This document shows positions 1 to 8,283 of a stretch of 64,000 nucleotides of DNA, in pieces. The DNA is from a virus. Position 1 is the first letter of the stretch. Each line of letters opens with the position of its first letter. Under the pieces are notes generated by a model. The model was given only the letters and a program-made list of their open reading frames with translations. It had not been told where the DNA came from and did not search any database. The stretch is from positions 1 to 64,000 of the IMG/VR virus record IMGVR_UViG_3300028563_000016; one strand, given 5' to 3'. The position numbers were made by a program, and so were the translations under genes.

Positions 1-48
1 TGGTGTTTTCAGTGGAAAGAAATCACGCCAATCAGGATGATTTTGCAT
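1..48 (-). CDS. N-terminal fragment of a minus-strand gene
   Basis: An open frame begins with ATG at 48 and runs off the left edge. Only about 16 residues are visible (MQNHPDWRDFF..), too few to identify. Together with the plus-strand gene at 116 it frames a divergent intergenic region of about 70 bases that is AT-rich and probably holds promoters in both directions. On the minus strand the string TATATAAT lies about 8 nt before this ATG. The start is plausible but unproven. Confidence 0.4.
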   Translation of the reverse strand, partial: MQNHPDWRDFFPLKTP

Positions 49-115
49 TGTGAAAGATTATATACGGATTTTCACAAAATTACACTATGTATTTTGCATC
101 AAAGTATGATACAAT

Positions 116-538
116 GTGTTCATGAAGCTAATTTTTCTTGATATTGATGGTGTGTTAAATTCACATGGTAATCCAAAAATTGAACATGATAAAGTTTTAC
201 TCCTGAATGAAATTGTAAAAGAAACAGGAGCAAAAGTTGTCATAACATCAACGTGGCGAATTGGTCAATCAATTGATACGCTTCAAAAAACGTTGAATGA
301 TTTAGATTTTGTCGGAAACATAGTTGGCAAAACGGTAATGTTATGGTCTCGAGGTGAGGAGATTGACGATTACTTATACCAACAAAATTTAACTTCGCAA
401 GAAGACGTAAAGTACATCGTCATAGACGATCTATGGGTTTCTGGACATGAGTATAAGCAATTGAAAACAAAGACGAAGTATGGATTAACAAAGTGGCATG
501 TTGACTTGGCAATCATGATGCTGAACGTTGATGAGTGA
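116..538 (+). CDS. HAD-like hydrolase domain protein
   Basis: A small HAD-superfamily protein of 138-140 residues. The N terminus carries FLDIDGVLNS, the HAD motif I (DxDGVLN) with the nucleophile Asp. Motif II is the STWR segment near residue 47, and an acidic IDD near residue 103 stands where motif IV is expected. This layout matches the compact HAD domain found in RNA-repair polyproteins and in many phages; the substrate is unknown. The frame opens with GTG at 116, but ATG at 122, just before the first beta strand, is equally good. The end of the gene overlaps a hairpin (531-552) that reaches the start codon of the next gene. Confidence 0.7.
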   Translation: MFMKLIFLDIDGVLNSHGNPKIEHDKVLLLNEIVKETGAKVVITSTWRIGQSIDTLQKTLNDLDFVGNIVGKTVMLWSRGEEIDDYLYQQNLTSQEDVKYIVIDDLWVSGHEYKQLKTKTKYGLTKWHVDLAIMMLNVDE

Positions 539-552
539 TATTTATCATTCAT
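531..552 (+). promoter_or_regulatory. Start-codon hairpin with embedded TATTTATC
   Basis: ATGAGTGATA (531-540) can pair with TATCATTCAT (543-552), ten pairs with one G-U. The 3' arm includes the first two bases of the ATG of the next gene. GATATTTATC, resembling a late-promoter element seen elsewhere in this window, covers 538-547. A transcript reading through from the HAD gene would form the hairpin; one starting at the embedded element would lack the 5' arm. Confidence 0.45.
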
Positions 553-1009
553 GAATATTCGACTTCTTCGTGAATGCATTCGTAAAATCATCAAAGAAGG
601 CACTTACGACAGTAAGTCATCTGAAGCAAAAAATGCAATCAATGCAATTCGTGACAAAGGTTATGATGAAATTGCTGACGTGATTGCACGTGCTTGGACA
701 CTACACGATCTATTAGGCGATCAAGCAAAAGACGTGGCTTCACATGCAAAAGGCGGTGATTCACGGTTCACCGTAGATGATATGTTTAAGTCAGCTGATC
801 AATTGATAAAATTATGTGATAGGACGTTGAAACCAAAACTTCAGCAAAAAGACTTATTGACTGACTACGTTGAAGAGGAAATTAGTTCCGCAAAGAGCGC
901 GTTAGACATTGCGGAGACACCAAAAGACATGTCATTGCTTGTACAACGTCCAATACACAACGCAATTGAGGGTGCGGTTGAAAAGATTTTAGACAAGTCT
1001 TTGAATTGA
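551..1009 (+). CDS. Hypothetical protein with possible capsid-targeting N terminus
   Basis: 152 residues, largely helical and charged, with no recognised domain. The N terminus has the pattern LLRECIRKIIKEG, an amphipathic helix ending in I-K-E-G. The IxE/G string fits the (I/L)xE|G/A cleavage rule of T4-type prohead proteases, which remove targeting peptides from internal head proteins. The 62-residue protein at 8087 has a related leader. That it is packaged in the head is an inference. It ends directly against the convergent spike gene (stop at 1009, next stop at 1010), with no room for a terminator. Confidence 0.6.
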   Translation: MNIRLLRECIRKIIKEGTYDSKSSEAKNAINAIRDKGYDEIADVIARAWTLHDLLGDQAKDVASHAKGGDSRFTVDDMFKSADQLIKLCDRTLKPKLQQKDLLTDYVEEEISSAKSALDIAETPKDMSLLVQRPIHNAIEGAVEKILDKSLN

Positions 1010-2467
1010 TCAAAGAATTAATACTTTTGTACTAAAAACTCCATTCGCACCGTCAGTGCCCCCTTGAACGCCTCCCATGGTATCCACAATTGGCGTTGCA
1101 GTTACTTGACCACCCGCGCCACCATTGTTGACACGCGTCCCAAGTATTGCTTTATCTGCGCCCTCACCGCCTAATTTTAGGACAGCACTTTTTGCGGGTG
1201 TAAAAACTATCTCACCGCTAGTTTTTATCAAGACACTTGCACACTTGTCAGGATCAATTGGCGAATCTATAATTCTACCTTGTTCGTCTCGTTGATCATC
1301 ACCCGTAACAAGTATCACTAAGTCTTGGCGCGCTATAAACCTTATTTTGTCTGACCTCATCACGGCTGCGCCTTCGCCTTGTGAACCATCAGACACGTCG
1401 CCACCTGAATGTGCAGATATAGCTTTGTCTATCTGCAACTTCGTGTCAATTTTTGTGCGCTGCCAACCAGCAATGCGAGTGCGGTCGTTCTTGTAATCTG
1501 GATCACCCTCGCCGGGTGATAACTCGCTCTTGCTTTTGCCAAGTTCGTTGAAACCGAGAGAATTTTTGACGGGTGTACCACCGGTCGACGTAGTCTGACC
1601 GCGCCCGACGACTAAGTCAATTGCTCCAACATTTTCACCTGGTAAGTCAGTTTCAGGTAACTTTGGTACATTGCCAACGTCAGGATCAACGTTATATTGC
1701 GCCGAAATTGACGTTCTATCAGTGCCTAACACGATTAATGAATTATTCGAACCCTCAATGAACAGTTCACCAGGTCTACCTCTATAACGAGGGACAGGTT
1801 CTATCTGTAACAGCTTTGCTGCGTCTGCACCGGTGATCAAATTTTCATAAGACTTTTCGTCACCTGGTAACGTTGCAGTTTGTCCAATTACATAATGATT
1901 TCCATCACTATCAATTCCTACGGCACCGTTCGGAAAATCGTACGTGACTTTTGTGCCATTTGCGGTGTCAATTGTTCCGGGAACATATGACGGATCAAGC
2001 TGTCTGTTGCTGTGTGTATGATTTACGTCGTCAACAAAGTTAGGCTCTGCAATCTTACTTATCCAATATCCGAGTTCATTCACTTTTGCGTCTGGATTCT
2101 CAAAGAATGCCCAAACGTGTTCACCTGGCTTCACCGGTAACGACAAGTGTGTCATCATTGGATACATGACGAGAACTTGTTCGCTTGCAGCGGTCGAAAT
2201 ATTTAACATTCGGCGAGCAATGATTGAATTTCTCGGCGCGACAGCGGCATAACGTATGTTTGATACTTGTAACGTGTGTTCCCAATACGTCAGTTTTGTG
2301 TCGTCTATCATTTGTGGATCAGATATGACGTCAAGCACGACCATACGTAGAAATATTGGAAACCCACCCGTTTGCGCGTTATCAAAACGTTTTGCGTCAA
2401 GAATTTTCCCATAGTTTCCCTCCGCTATATTTTTTATACTTGCATTTTGATCGTAATTGGTTCTCAC
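1010..2467 (-). CDS. Baseplate spike/hub protein with gp5-like OB domain
   Basis: 485 residues. Residues about 40-150 look like the OB-fold domain of the T4 gp5 central spike, with the typical run LPVKPGEHVWAFFE followed by GYWISKI and a VDDVNHTH segment. The rest is rich in Gly, Asp and short beta-like repeats, as in the needle-forming part of contractile-tail spikes. No lysozyme domain is visible in it, unlike T4 gp5; a separate T4-type lysozyme is encoded at 21699. Expected to sit at the tip of the tail. It lies far from the main structural block (46-62 kb), 6 nt downstream of a small gene in the same minus-strand operon as the late sigma factor. Confidence 0.7.
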   Translation of the reverse strand: MRTNYDQNASIKNIAEGNYGKILDAKRFDNAQTGGFPIFLRMVVLDVISDPQMIDDTKLTYWEHTLQVSNIRYAAVAPRNSIIARRMLNISTAASEQVLVMYPMMTHLSLPVKPGEHVWAFFENPDAKVNELGYWISKIAEPNFVDDVNHTHSNRQLDPSYVPGTIDTANGTKVTYDFPNGAVGIDSDGNHYVIGQTATLPGDEKSYENLITGADAAKLLQIEPVPRYRGRPGELFIEGSNNSLIVLGTDRTSISAQYNVDPDVGNVPKLPETDLPGENVGAIDLVVGRGQTTSTGGTPVKNSLGFNELGKSKSELSPGEGDPDYKNDRTRIAGWQRTKIDTKLQIDKAISAHSGGDVSDGSQGEGAAVMRSDKIRFIARQDLVILVTGDDQRDEQGRIIDSPIDPDKCASVLIKTSGEIVFTPAKSAVLKLGGEGADKAILGTRVNNGGAGGQVTATPIVDTMGGVQGGTDGANGVFSTKVLIL

Positions 2468-2473
2468 GTATGT

Positions 2474-2836
2474 TTACTTTTTGTTGATTTGTGAAAAAAT
2501 CTCTTCAGGGCTGCTACCACTATCTTCTTCTTCTCGAAGTTGATTAATGTGTTCAGCAAGTTTGCCAAGCTGTTCATTCGCTTTTTGCATGACGGTTATT
2601 GCATTATGAATTGTGCGCCCATGGACTGCCCATTCAGAACCGCTATTCCCAACAATTTCAACGAGAATTTGTAATGTACAATGAGCATTTGCTCGATCGC
2701 ACACGCAATTGTTATAAATTTCTGTTAAAAGTGATTTTCGTTTATCTGATAAATTTTCAATGTCACCGAGCAACGCTTTAAATTCTTCAGTCTTCTTTTC
2801 AAAATCAATTTCTGTTGGTGGGATAAAATTCGCCAT
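2474..2836 (-). CDS. Hypothetical coiled-coil protein
   Basis: 120 residues, acidic and mostly helical, with a likely coiled coil toward the C terminus (heptad-like spacing around AVTVMQKANEQLGKLAEHI). A few Cys lie in the centre (NNCVCDRANAHC). No family is recognised. It lies 15 nt after the sigma factor gene and 6 nt before the spike gene, so the three are probably cotranscribed. The start ATG at 2836 is preceded by TTATAAAC rather than a clear Shine-Dalgarno. Confidence 0.6.
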   Translation of the reverse strand: MANFIPPTEIDFEKKTEEFKALLGDIENLSDKRKSLLTEIYNNCVCDRANAHCTLQILVEIVGNSGSEWAVHGRTIHNAITVMQKANEQLGKLAEHINQLREEEDSGSSPEEIFSQINKK

Positions 2837-2851
2837 GTTTATAACTATTTC

Positions 2852-3598
2852 TCAATAATCGTTTTCATCCTCTTCCTTTTGTTCCATATATAATCGCTTT
2901 ATTACGGCAATCGCAGTGATGAGCTGCTTGTGTGACAAATTCGTCAAGTCTTTCATGTAAAGACTCATTGCCGCTTTGCTCACAATGTCTATTTCGTTCT
3001 TGTTTTGAAACAACGTTATGATGCCATTCAACGTTGAAAGTTCATTTTCGGTGCTCACATTTTCACGTATTACATGTAATCTATCTAAAATTTCCTGCGA
3101 AGCAAACTGATCTTCAAGTTGCTCGTCCTGAGCCTGTACTGAACACTTTTCTTCAAGAATGTGATAGTCTGAAAGAGTTAATGATTCAGGATCGTCTATT
3201 GACAAAAACTTCTTTGTTGACTGCGACTTTTGCTTCGTGCGAATTATCAACCAATTTTTTGCGCACACGTTGAAGTACGAAAATGCTGCACATCCTCGAG
3301 TGGGATCAAACTTATTCAAAGTTTCAAACAGAAAGCACACGCAGTCATTTTTCAATGTCTCATACGTGTCATGAGCCGACGTGAACTTGTGTATATTTAT
3401 CAAATTTTCGACAAGCTTCTCAAAAGCAGGAGCAATCTTTGTGACGTACGTCTTATTTCGCACGTTGAAGTCGTCTTCAGTCTGATACTCGACGACCGCA
3501 GCTTGCGTGTCTGCGTTGAAGTACATTCGAGACTGACGTGCCTTTTCACGCTCTTCAGGAGTTCCAGTTGTTGGCTTGCGTCTTCGTCGTTGTACCAT
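2852..3598 (-). CDS. Late-transcription sigma factor, T4 gp55-like
   Basis: 248 residues. Residues 97-118 read FDPTRG..AFSYFNVCAKNW, a clear sigma-70 region 2 signature: the FDP..G..F..Y core that binds the RNA polymerase clamp and melts the -10 element. No region 4 helix-turn-helix is visible, which is the organisation of T4 gp55 (185 residues), the sigma that reads late promoters of the TATAAATA type. The first 40 residues are basic and the C terminus acidic. The protein should direct host RNA polymerase to late promoters in this genome. It is the first gene of a minus-strand operon with the baseplate spike. A separate small protein at 43741 has a region-4-like fold and may complement it. 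Confidence 0.8.
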   Translation of the reverse strand: MVQRRRRKPTTGTPEEREKARQSRMYFNADTQAAVVEYQTEDDFNVRNKTYVTKIAPAFEKLVENLINIHKFTSAHDTYETLKNDCVCFLFETLNKFDPTRGCAAFSYFNVCAKNWLIIRTKQKSQSTKKFLSIDDPESLTLSDYHILEEKCSVQAQDEQLEDQFASQEILDRLHVIRENVSTENELSTLNGIITLFQNKNEIDIVSKAAMSLYMKDLTNLSHKQLITAIAVIKRLYMEQKEEDENDY

Positions 3599-3664
3599 GA
3601 TATTTTTAATTTATAGCATTATGAAGAAGTTGAAATGTTTACAGATAATTATGTTTGAGGTTTT
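3599..3664. promoter_or_regulatory. Divergent intergenic promoter region
   Basis: 66 bases separate the divergent sigma gene and the zinc-ribbon gene. On the minus strand TATAAATT (3615 to 3608) closely resembles a T4-type late promoter octamer and lies about 10 nt before the sigma gene. On the plus strand TTTGAGG (3653-3659) gives a Shine-Dalgarno for the gene at 3665. If the octamer is functional, the sigma gene could reinforce its own expression. Confidence 0.35.
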
Positions 3665-4417
3665 ATGAAAACGATCAAAGAAGCGCTAGAAGATTTTGAT
3701 GAAGAATTTCGTACTAATCCAATGTCTGCTGATAATCCGGATCATTGGGCATATTCTGGATCAAATCAACGTTTGCGACCAAGTGGTATGGGCGCTCAAG
3801 AAATTGATGATGACGAAGACAACGAATTTGATCTTAGTGAACCCGACGAAGAAGAAGATGGGTATCCCAATGAAATTCCTGTTGATGACGACAACATTTG
3901 CACGCATTGTGGATGTTCAAACGATGATCATGCTGTAGATTGTCGATATAACAGAGAGCTTGACGATGACATGTCACCTGACGCTTGTGAAGAGTGTGGT
4001 GGAAACATTGTTGGTGGCGAATGCACGAGTTGTGGCAAAGCAACAAGTAAATATGACATCAACGAAGACGGACCCGTTGGTTATGAAGGACACGAAGTCG
4101 AAAAAGAAGTAATTGAAGAAGCAGACGATTTTGGAACAACCGCCAATCGAACTGAAACAGAGCTTCCCGCTGACTATGAAACGTGCGGTGATTGTGGATT
4201 TGATCACGACTATGAGTACGAAGAAGCAGCAAAGTGGCACACTGAAAATCCAGGAAGCTACGATGGGTTGCAGGAAACTTTCTCGTTCGATCGCTTCATG
4301 GACAACATTTTACTTACTGAAACACGCACCATTCAATGTCAACCCGACAGTCCACAACGTATACGACAGGCACGTCGACAAGAACGACCTCTTGGAAGAA
4401 CTCGATACGCGAGGTGA
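3665..4417 (+). CDS. Acidic protein with several zinc-ribbon-like CxxC pairs
   Basis: 250 residues, very acidic in the first half (runs of D/E at about 56-72). Cys pairs lie at CTHCGC (about residue 80), CEECGG plus CTSCG (about 109-123) and CGDCG (about 173), the last followed by HDYEYEEAAKWH. These look like two or three zinc-binding knuckles. The last 30 residues are Arg-rich, unlike the rest. The stop codon GAGGTGA forms the Shine-Dalgarno of the next gene, so the two are coupled. No function is assigned; a structural or regulatory zinc protein is the most that can be said. Confidence 0.6.
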   Translation: MKTIKEALEDFDEEFRTNPMSADNPDHWAYSGSNQRLRPSGMGAQEIDDDEDNEFDLSEPDEEEDGYPNEIPVDDDNICTHCGCSNDDHAVDCRYNRELDDDMSPDACEECGGNIVGGECTSCGKATSKYDINEDGPVGYEGHEVEKEVIEEADDFGTTANRTETELPADYETCGDCGFDHDYEYEEAAKWHTENPGSYDGLQETFSFDRFMDNILLTETRTIQCQPDSPQRIRQARRQERPLGRTRYAR

Positions 4418-4420
4418 TTC

Positions 4421-4990
4421 GTGGCATATCACATTTCAAGATTTGACGACATAAAAAATATGCTTCGACCGGGTGACGTTGTCGCCTTTGGCGGAAATGG
4501 CATTGTGTCAGACGTTGTCAAGTTGGCGTGTCATTCACACGTCTCACATGTCGGTTGCGCGCTCTCACTTGATCCAGTAAAAATCATTGAGAGCACGTCG
4601 TTGAATGGACTCGTTGGAGTGACAATAAACTTGCTTGAACAACGTTTGAATTACGACGGTGAAGTGTGGTTATTACCTTTGTCAGACGACATACATCGAG
4701 CACTCAATAAAACGTCGTTCTTCAACTTCATGTTTGATCAAAACAAGAAGCCATATGACTTCTACGGTGCTGCGGCGAGTGCTTTGCACATTGAACGTGA
4801 TAAATTAGACATGTCAAAGTTCTTCTGTAGCGAACTCGTCGTTGCAGGACTTGAAGCGGGTGGGTTGAACATAACGAACAGACCTGACTTTGTGCGACCA
4901 TGTGACCTGTGTGCGATGCACATATTTTCAGGTGAGTATTATCAGCTTATGGGTGAGCCACAAATCATTGATGAATACATAATTTGTTAA
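4421..4990 (+). CDS. YiiX/YaeF-like permuted papain-fold hydrolase
   Basis: 189 residues, starting at GTG 4421 with GAGGTGA as ribosome site. The order of catalytic residues is that of circularly permuted NlpC/P60 enzymes (YiiX/YaeF group): LRPGDVVAFGG, then His43 in SHVGCAL, a Glu in IIESTS, and Cys136 in FFCSELVVAGLEAGG. These enzymes cleave amide or lipid-linked bonds and are often associated with cell envelopes. In a phage the target could be peptidoglycan or a host envelope amide. The C-terminal 20 residues are variable. It overlaps the convergent gene at 4987 by four bases. Family confidence is good; the substrate is unknown. Confidence 0.7.
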   Translation: MAYHISRFDDIKNMLRPGDVVAFGGNGIVSDVVKLACHSHVSHVGCALSLDPVKIIESTSLNGLVGVTINLLEQRLNYDGEVWLLPLSDDIHRALNKTSFFNFMFDQNKKPYDFYGAAASALHIERDKLDMSKFFCSELVVAGLEAGGLNITNRPDFVRPCDLCAMHIFSGEYYQLMGEPQIIDEYIIC

Positions 4991-5262
4991 ATCAATGGTT
5001 CAATGTCCAAATCGTCGTTTTCTTCAACAAACATTGGTGCTGCAAGAAAGTGTTTTTGTAAGCATTCCCAATGTTTTTCTGGAACAACATCAGCAATAAC
5101 TCTATATCCTTTTGGCCGCATCCGTTCTTTGATGCGTTCACGACACTTTTCAACGCGTTCTTTTTGTTCTTCTTTTGTAAGATGAACTTTCGAAAGCTCG
5201 TTCAACAAAAATTCAGCGTCTTCACCTTCGAATACAGGCGTTGCTTCAATTGGTGTTGCCAT
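4987..5262 (-). CDS. Hypothetical acidic protein
   Basis: 91 residues from the ATG at 5262 (MATPIEATPVFEG). A longer frame to 5352 exists, but the ATG at 5262 overlaps the stop of a tiny upstream reading frame (TAATG) and is preceded by GGAG, so the short form is preferred. The protein is helical and charged (KEEQKERVEKCRERIKERM), followed by a short hydrophobic end. No family is recognised. It is the last gene of the coupled minus-strand chain from 8042 down. Confidence 0.6.
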   Translation of the reverse strand: MATPIEATPVFEGEDAEFLLNELSKVHLTKEEQKERVEKCRERIKERMRPKGYRVIADVVPEKHWECLQKHFLAAPMFVEENDDLDIEPLI

Positions 5263-5336
5263 TACGAAATAAATTCTCCAATCACCCACATTAGAAAAAT
5301 TACACCAAACACAACACATAATGTTATGTACATCAT
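5262..5336 (-). CDS. Tiny single-span membrane peptide (24 aa)
   Basis: The reading frame MMYITLCVVFGVIFLMWVIG.. is almost entirely one hydrophobic helix. Its ATG overlaps the stop of the upstream gene (ATGA at 5333-5336) and its TAA overlaps the ATG of the downstream gene (TAATG at 5260-5264). GAGG lies about 10 nt upstream. The perfect nesting between two genes is the main reason to believe it. Comparable peptides occur at 17850, 29981, 30885 and 33454. Function unknown; it would insert in the host inner membrane. Confidence 0.6.
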   Translation of the reverse strand: MMYITLCVVFGVIFLMWVIGEFIS

Positions 5337-5638
5337 TGTGACACATCCTCAACTACATTTGTGATGTTTTTTGCAACGATTGCGACTGCGTCCCGTGATC
5401 TGATTAGTTCAGCGCAAAGAGAACGTATTTCAGGAGAATCATATAAGATTGGAGTGCTTGACACGTTTACGAGATTTTTGTAACAACTGTCAAGTTCATC
5501 TAACGCGTTTTCAATTGTTTCAAGCGTAGTTGATAACCTGTCTTGTTGTTCTGCACATTTTAGAAAAAGTTTTCGCGTAAGGAACGTTAATGACGTTGAA
5601 TACAAAATCAACAATATTATTGATAAAACAGTTAACAC
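5333..5638 (-). CDS. Membrane-anchored coiled-coil protein
   Basis: 101 residues beginning at GTG 5638, just inside the end of the upstream glycosyltransferase gene. The first 20 residues (LTVLSIILLILYSTSLTFL) form one transmembrane segment, followed by a basic RK and a long helical region with coiled-coil character. The layout, short N-terminal anchor plus helix, resembles inner-membrane spanin subunits or small anchored phage proteins, but no partner gene for a spanin pair is evident. It is coupled by overlap to genes on both sides. Confidence 0.6.
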   Translation of the reverse strand: MLTVLSIILLILYSTSLTFLTRKLFLKCAEQQDRLSTTLETIENALDELDSCYKNLVNVSSTPILYDSPEIRSLCAELIRSRDAVAIVAKNITNVVEDVSQ

Positions 5639-6786
5639 AATAAATCTCCAATCGCTGCATCGTATGATTTAAAAATTTCACTAAGCGCTAGTTTCTCAAC
5701 AATCTTTGGTTGAAGCTCGCGAGCCCATTGCGTTGGGATCTCTGAGCGCTCACGAAATTTTATCAATTTACTTTTGAAATCATGTTCAGATGCTTCTGCC
5801 CATCTCGCATTTTGCATAAAAATATTTGTATCAACACGTTGTGGTGGAATTTGTTGTAATGTATAATCAACCTTTACAAACTTTCCCAAGTTCAAAAACT
5901 CAGTGTGTGCGCTCCAATTCGTTGCAATGATTGGCAATCCTGACGCGGCAGCTTCACATGCGGGCAGGTTCCAACCTTCGCCTCGAGACAACGTCACCAT
6001 TGCTTTTATCTGCGGGTGTCTGTACAATGCTGCAACTTCGTCGTCGCTCATGTCGCCGTGAAGCAGTGTAACTTTAGGTTTTCCAGACCTGCGAACTTGT
6101 TTCAACAAGTCTTGTAACAGCTTCTTCGTGTTTGCTCGATCAATCTTGGTGTTCTTTCCAAGATTTGTCTTGATAACCAACCCTACATCGTCGTTACCCT
6201 TGAACGCCTCACAGAACCACTTGATCGTGTTGAAGATGTTCTTACGATCAGTACGTGCGTCTGCCGCTGTGAGTTGTCCGAACAATAAAAAGTTGAAAGG
6301 CGTCTCAAAGTCAGGCAACGTCAGGAGATCATTTTTTACGCACGCATCATTGTATGCTTCATTGACGACGTGTAGTGGTACGTTGACTGTGCCTGAATTT
6401 GTCAATGATGCTGCGGCATGCAAAGACGGCACGACGATTGCGTTCATCTTGTTACAAGCTTCAACCCACGTAGGATTACACCTATCGCACTCGACCATTG
6501 CCGACACGCCAATATTCACGTTACCAATGTCTGTCGTGAACTCGTTGGGCAACTTCACGTGAATTGCAACGTCAGCCTTTGTGGGAGGATTGCTGCGATG
6601 CATAATTTCACCGATGAGACCATCACAGGCGTTTTCATCTAAAATCCACGGGCATTGCCCCCACGGTGTGAGGTGGAATTTTACGTCAAGATTTGGTTTA
6701 GAAAGTAAAAATTTTGCAATCTGACGTCCATGCACAGAATATCCGGATTGTACACAAAGTGGACCAGAAAGAATTACGGTTTTCAT
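5632..6786 (-). CDS. Glycosyltransferase, GT4-like (GT-B fold)
   Basis: 384 residues from ATG 6786 (MKTVILSGPL), which overlaps the stop of the upstream transferase (ATGA). The C-terminal half has the GT4 donor-site pattern RGEGWNLPACEA (about 268-279) followed by SGLPIIATNWSAHTEF, and an FNFLLFGQLTA strand before the Rossmann-like donor domain. The N-terminal SGYSVHGRQ is typical of the acceptor domain. It would transfer a sugar from a nucleotide donor. It forms a pair with the 419-residue enzyme at 6783, and both belong to a set of about eleven transferases spread over 5-37 kb. Confidence 0.8.
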   Translation of the reverse strand: MKTVILSGPLCVQSGYSVHGRQIAKFLLSKPNLDVKFHLTPWGQCPWILDENACDGLIGEIMHRSNPPTKADVAIHVKLPNEFTTDIGNVNIGVSAMVECDRCNPTWVEACNKMNAIVVPSLHAAASLTNSGTVNVPLHVVNEAYNDACVKNDLLTLPDFETPFNFLLFGQLTAADARTDRKNIFNTIKWFCEAFKGNDDVGLVIKTNLGKNTKIDRANTKKLLQDLLKQVRRSGKPKVTLLHGDMSDDEVAALYRHPQIKAMVTLSRGEGWNLPACEAAASGLPIIATNWSAHTEFLNLGKFVKVDYTLQQIPPQRVDTNIFMQNARWAEASEHDFKSKLIKFRERSEIPTQWARELQPKIVEKLALSEIFKSYDAAIGDLLC

Positions 6787-8042
6787 AGTGTTATTGCCTC
6801 CCAACGAGTATTATTTGGAAGCCGTTTATTTTTCCAATCATCAACAAGTTTTGTCAAAGTTTCATCCCACGTTGTTATAAGATTGTTCACGCTATACTCT
6901 TTACGAGTGTATTCCATTCCACGTAACCCAAGTTCTTTTCGTTTTTCTTCACCCATTTCATAAACTGTCATAAAAGCGTTTGCGAACGTTTTGTTTGAAC
7001 ACCAATCTTCATTTATCCAAGGAACAACTTGTGTTCCCCTGAGCGAGACTACTTCGGGTGTTATTGCGACGCCGTATTGTTCACCTGTTTCAACGTCTTC
7101 TATTTGGCGCGTGATGCCGCCGGTTTTAAGAGCTATATTTAAACGCCCGGTCATCCGAGATTCTAATAACGGCAAGCCAAATCCTTCTGCATTTGATCTA
7201 TTTACGACAACATCACACGCATTGTACAATGCGTTCATTTGTTCAAACCCAACACGATCGTTTGAGAATATAACATTGTCTTTCACATCAAACAACTCAA
7301 CGAGTGATTGTAAGTTTGGTCCCTCTTGATCAAAAGGATCAGTGTGCATCACCAACGTTGATTTTCTATGTCCGTATTTTTTTTCAAGTTCATCAAGAAA
7401 CATTTTGAACGAACACACTATGTCAGATGGATTTTTTCGATGCGCGTTGCGACTAACAAACAGTGGCATGAAGTGATCAACTCGTCCAGTACCAAAAAAC
7501 GCAAGCTTTGCATTTCGTGCATCTGCATCACTCATTGGAAAATACGTTTCTTTTGGAACAGCATGAGGCACGTATGAAGTTCTATCAGGAAACCATTCTT
7601 TCAAAAAAGAATACGCAACCCAATTGATACAATTCAATAAATCACAACTTTCATATAATGGTTTGTTGAACGTCGGTGCAGGATAGTTGTCCCACAACGT
7701 GTTGTATGCTATTGGACAAATTTGATGCACTTCGTCTTCATGAGCAAAGATGTGCATAAAAAAACGAGGATCAGTGAACAAAAGCATTACATCGGGTTTT
7801 TCAGATACCAATACTTGACGAATTAAATTTGGATCTCCAAACCCATTGATTGGCTTTATGATAAAGTCATCATTGACTACAATGGTGCGCATGTCTTCTT
7901 GTCTAAGGGCGGCTCCCAAACAACGAAACGTGAAACGTCCTGTCGATACTAATCCATTTATTAAAACACGACTTTGTGTCGCGACGCCCGACGTCGAAAG
8001 TTGCATGTCACTTATCATTAAAACTTTTATCTTTTGTGCCAT
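6783..8042 (-). CDS. Glycosyltransferase, GT4-like (GT-B fold)
   Basis: 419 residues. Near the N terminus the pattern MISDMQLSTSGVATQSR is typical of GT4 enzymes. The donor-binding motif EGFGLPLLESRMTG lies at about 286-299, preceded by the ALYNACDVVVNRS helix-strand. The spacing is right for a complete GT-B enzyme. Donor and acceptor cannot be read from sequence. It is the first gene of the coupled chain that continues through the second GT4 enzyme and several small membrane proteins to 4987, and is divergent from the small gene at 8087. Confidence 0.8.
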   Translation of the reverse strand: MAQKIKVLMISDMQLSTSGVATQSRVLINGLVSTGRFTFRCLGAALRQEDMRTIVVNDDFIIKPINGFGDPNLIRQVLVSEKPDVMLLFTDPRFFMHIFAHEDEVHQICPIAYNTLWDNYPAPTFNKPLYESCDLLNCINWVAYSFLKEWFPDRTSYVPHAVPKETYFPMSDADARNAKLAFFGTGRVDHFMPLFVSRNAHRKNPSDIVCSFKMFLDELEKKYGHRKSTLVMHTDPFDQEGPNLQSLVELFDVKDNVIFSNDRVGFEQMNALYNACDVVVNRSNAEGFGLPLLESRMTGRLNIALKTGGITRQIEDVETGEQYGVAITPEVVSLRGTQVVPWINEDWCSNKTFANAFMTVYEMGEEKRKELGLRGMEYTRKEYSVNNLITTWDETLTKLVDDWKNKRLPNNTRWEAITL

Positions 8043-8086
8043 ACGTAGATGTTAAGAAAATAACTCACCTCATATCTATTGTTTAG

Positions 8087-8275
8087 ATGAAACTGACAAT
8101 TAGACAACTTCGTCAAACAATTCGTGAAGGACTTGCTGGTTCACAGCCCGAAGAAGACTATTCTAACGAGATTGTTGATGACAAATCTCTTGACGGTGAG
8201 AGCTTGCTTGTAAATGACGAAACAAAGAAAAGAATGCGAAAATATTTCAAAGCAATGGGACTTGCAACGCATTGA
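8087..8275 (+). CDS. Small protein with LRQxIREG leader
   Basis: 62 residues. The N terminus MKLTIRQLRQTIREGLAG is a basic amphipathic helix ending I-R-E-G, similar to the leader of the protein at 551. It matches the (I/L)xE|G rule for prohead-protease cleavage, so a packaged head protein is possible. The rest is acidic with a short basic helix near the C terminus. It is divergent from the transferase operon and followed 8 nt later by a lipoprotein gene whose Shine-Dalgarno (GAGGTG) overlaps its stop. Confidence 0.55.
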   Translation: MKLTIRQLRQTIREGLAGSQPEEDYSNEIVDDKSLDGESLLVNDETKKRMRKYFKAMGLATH

Positions 8276-8283
8276 GGTGTATC

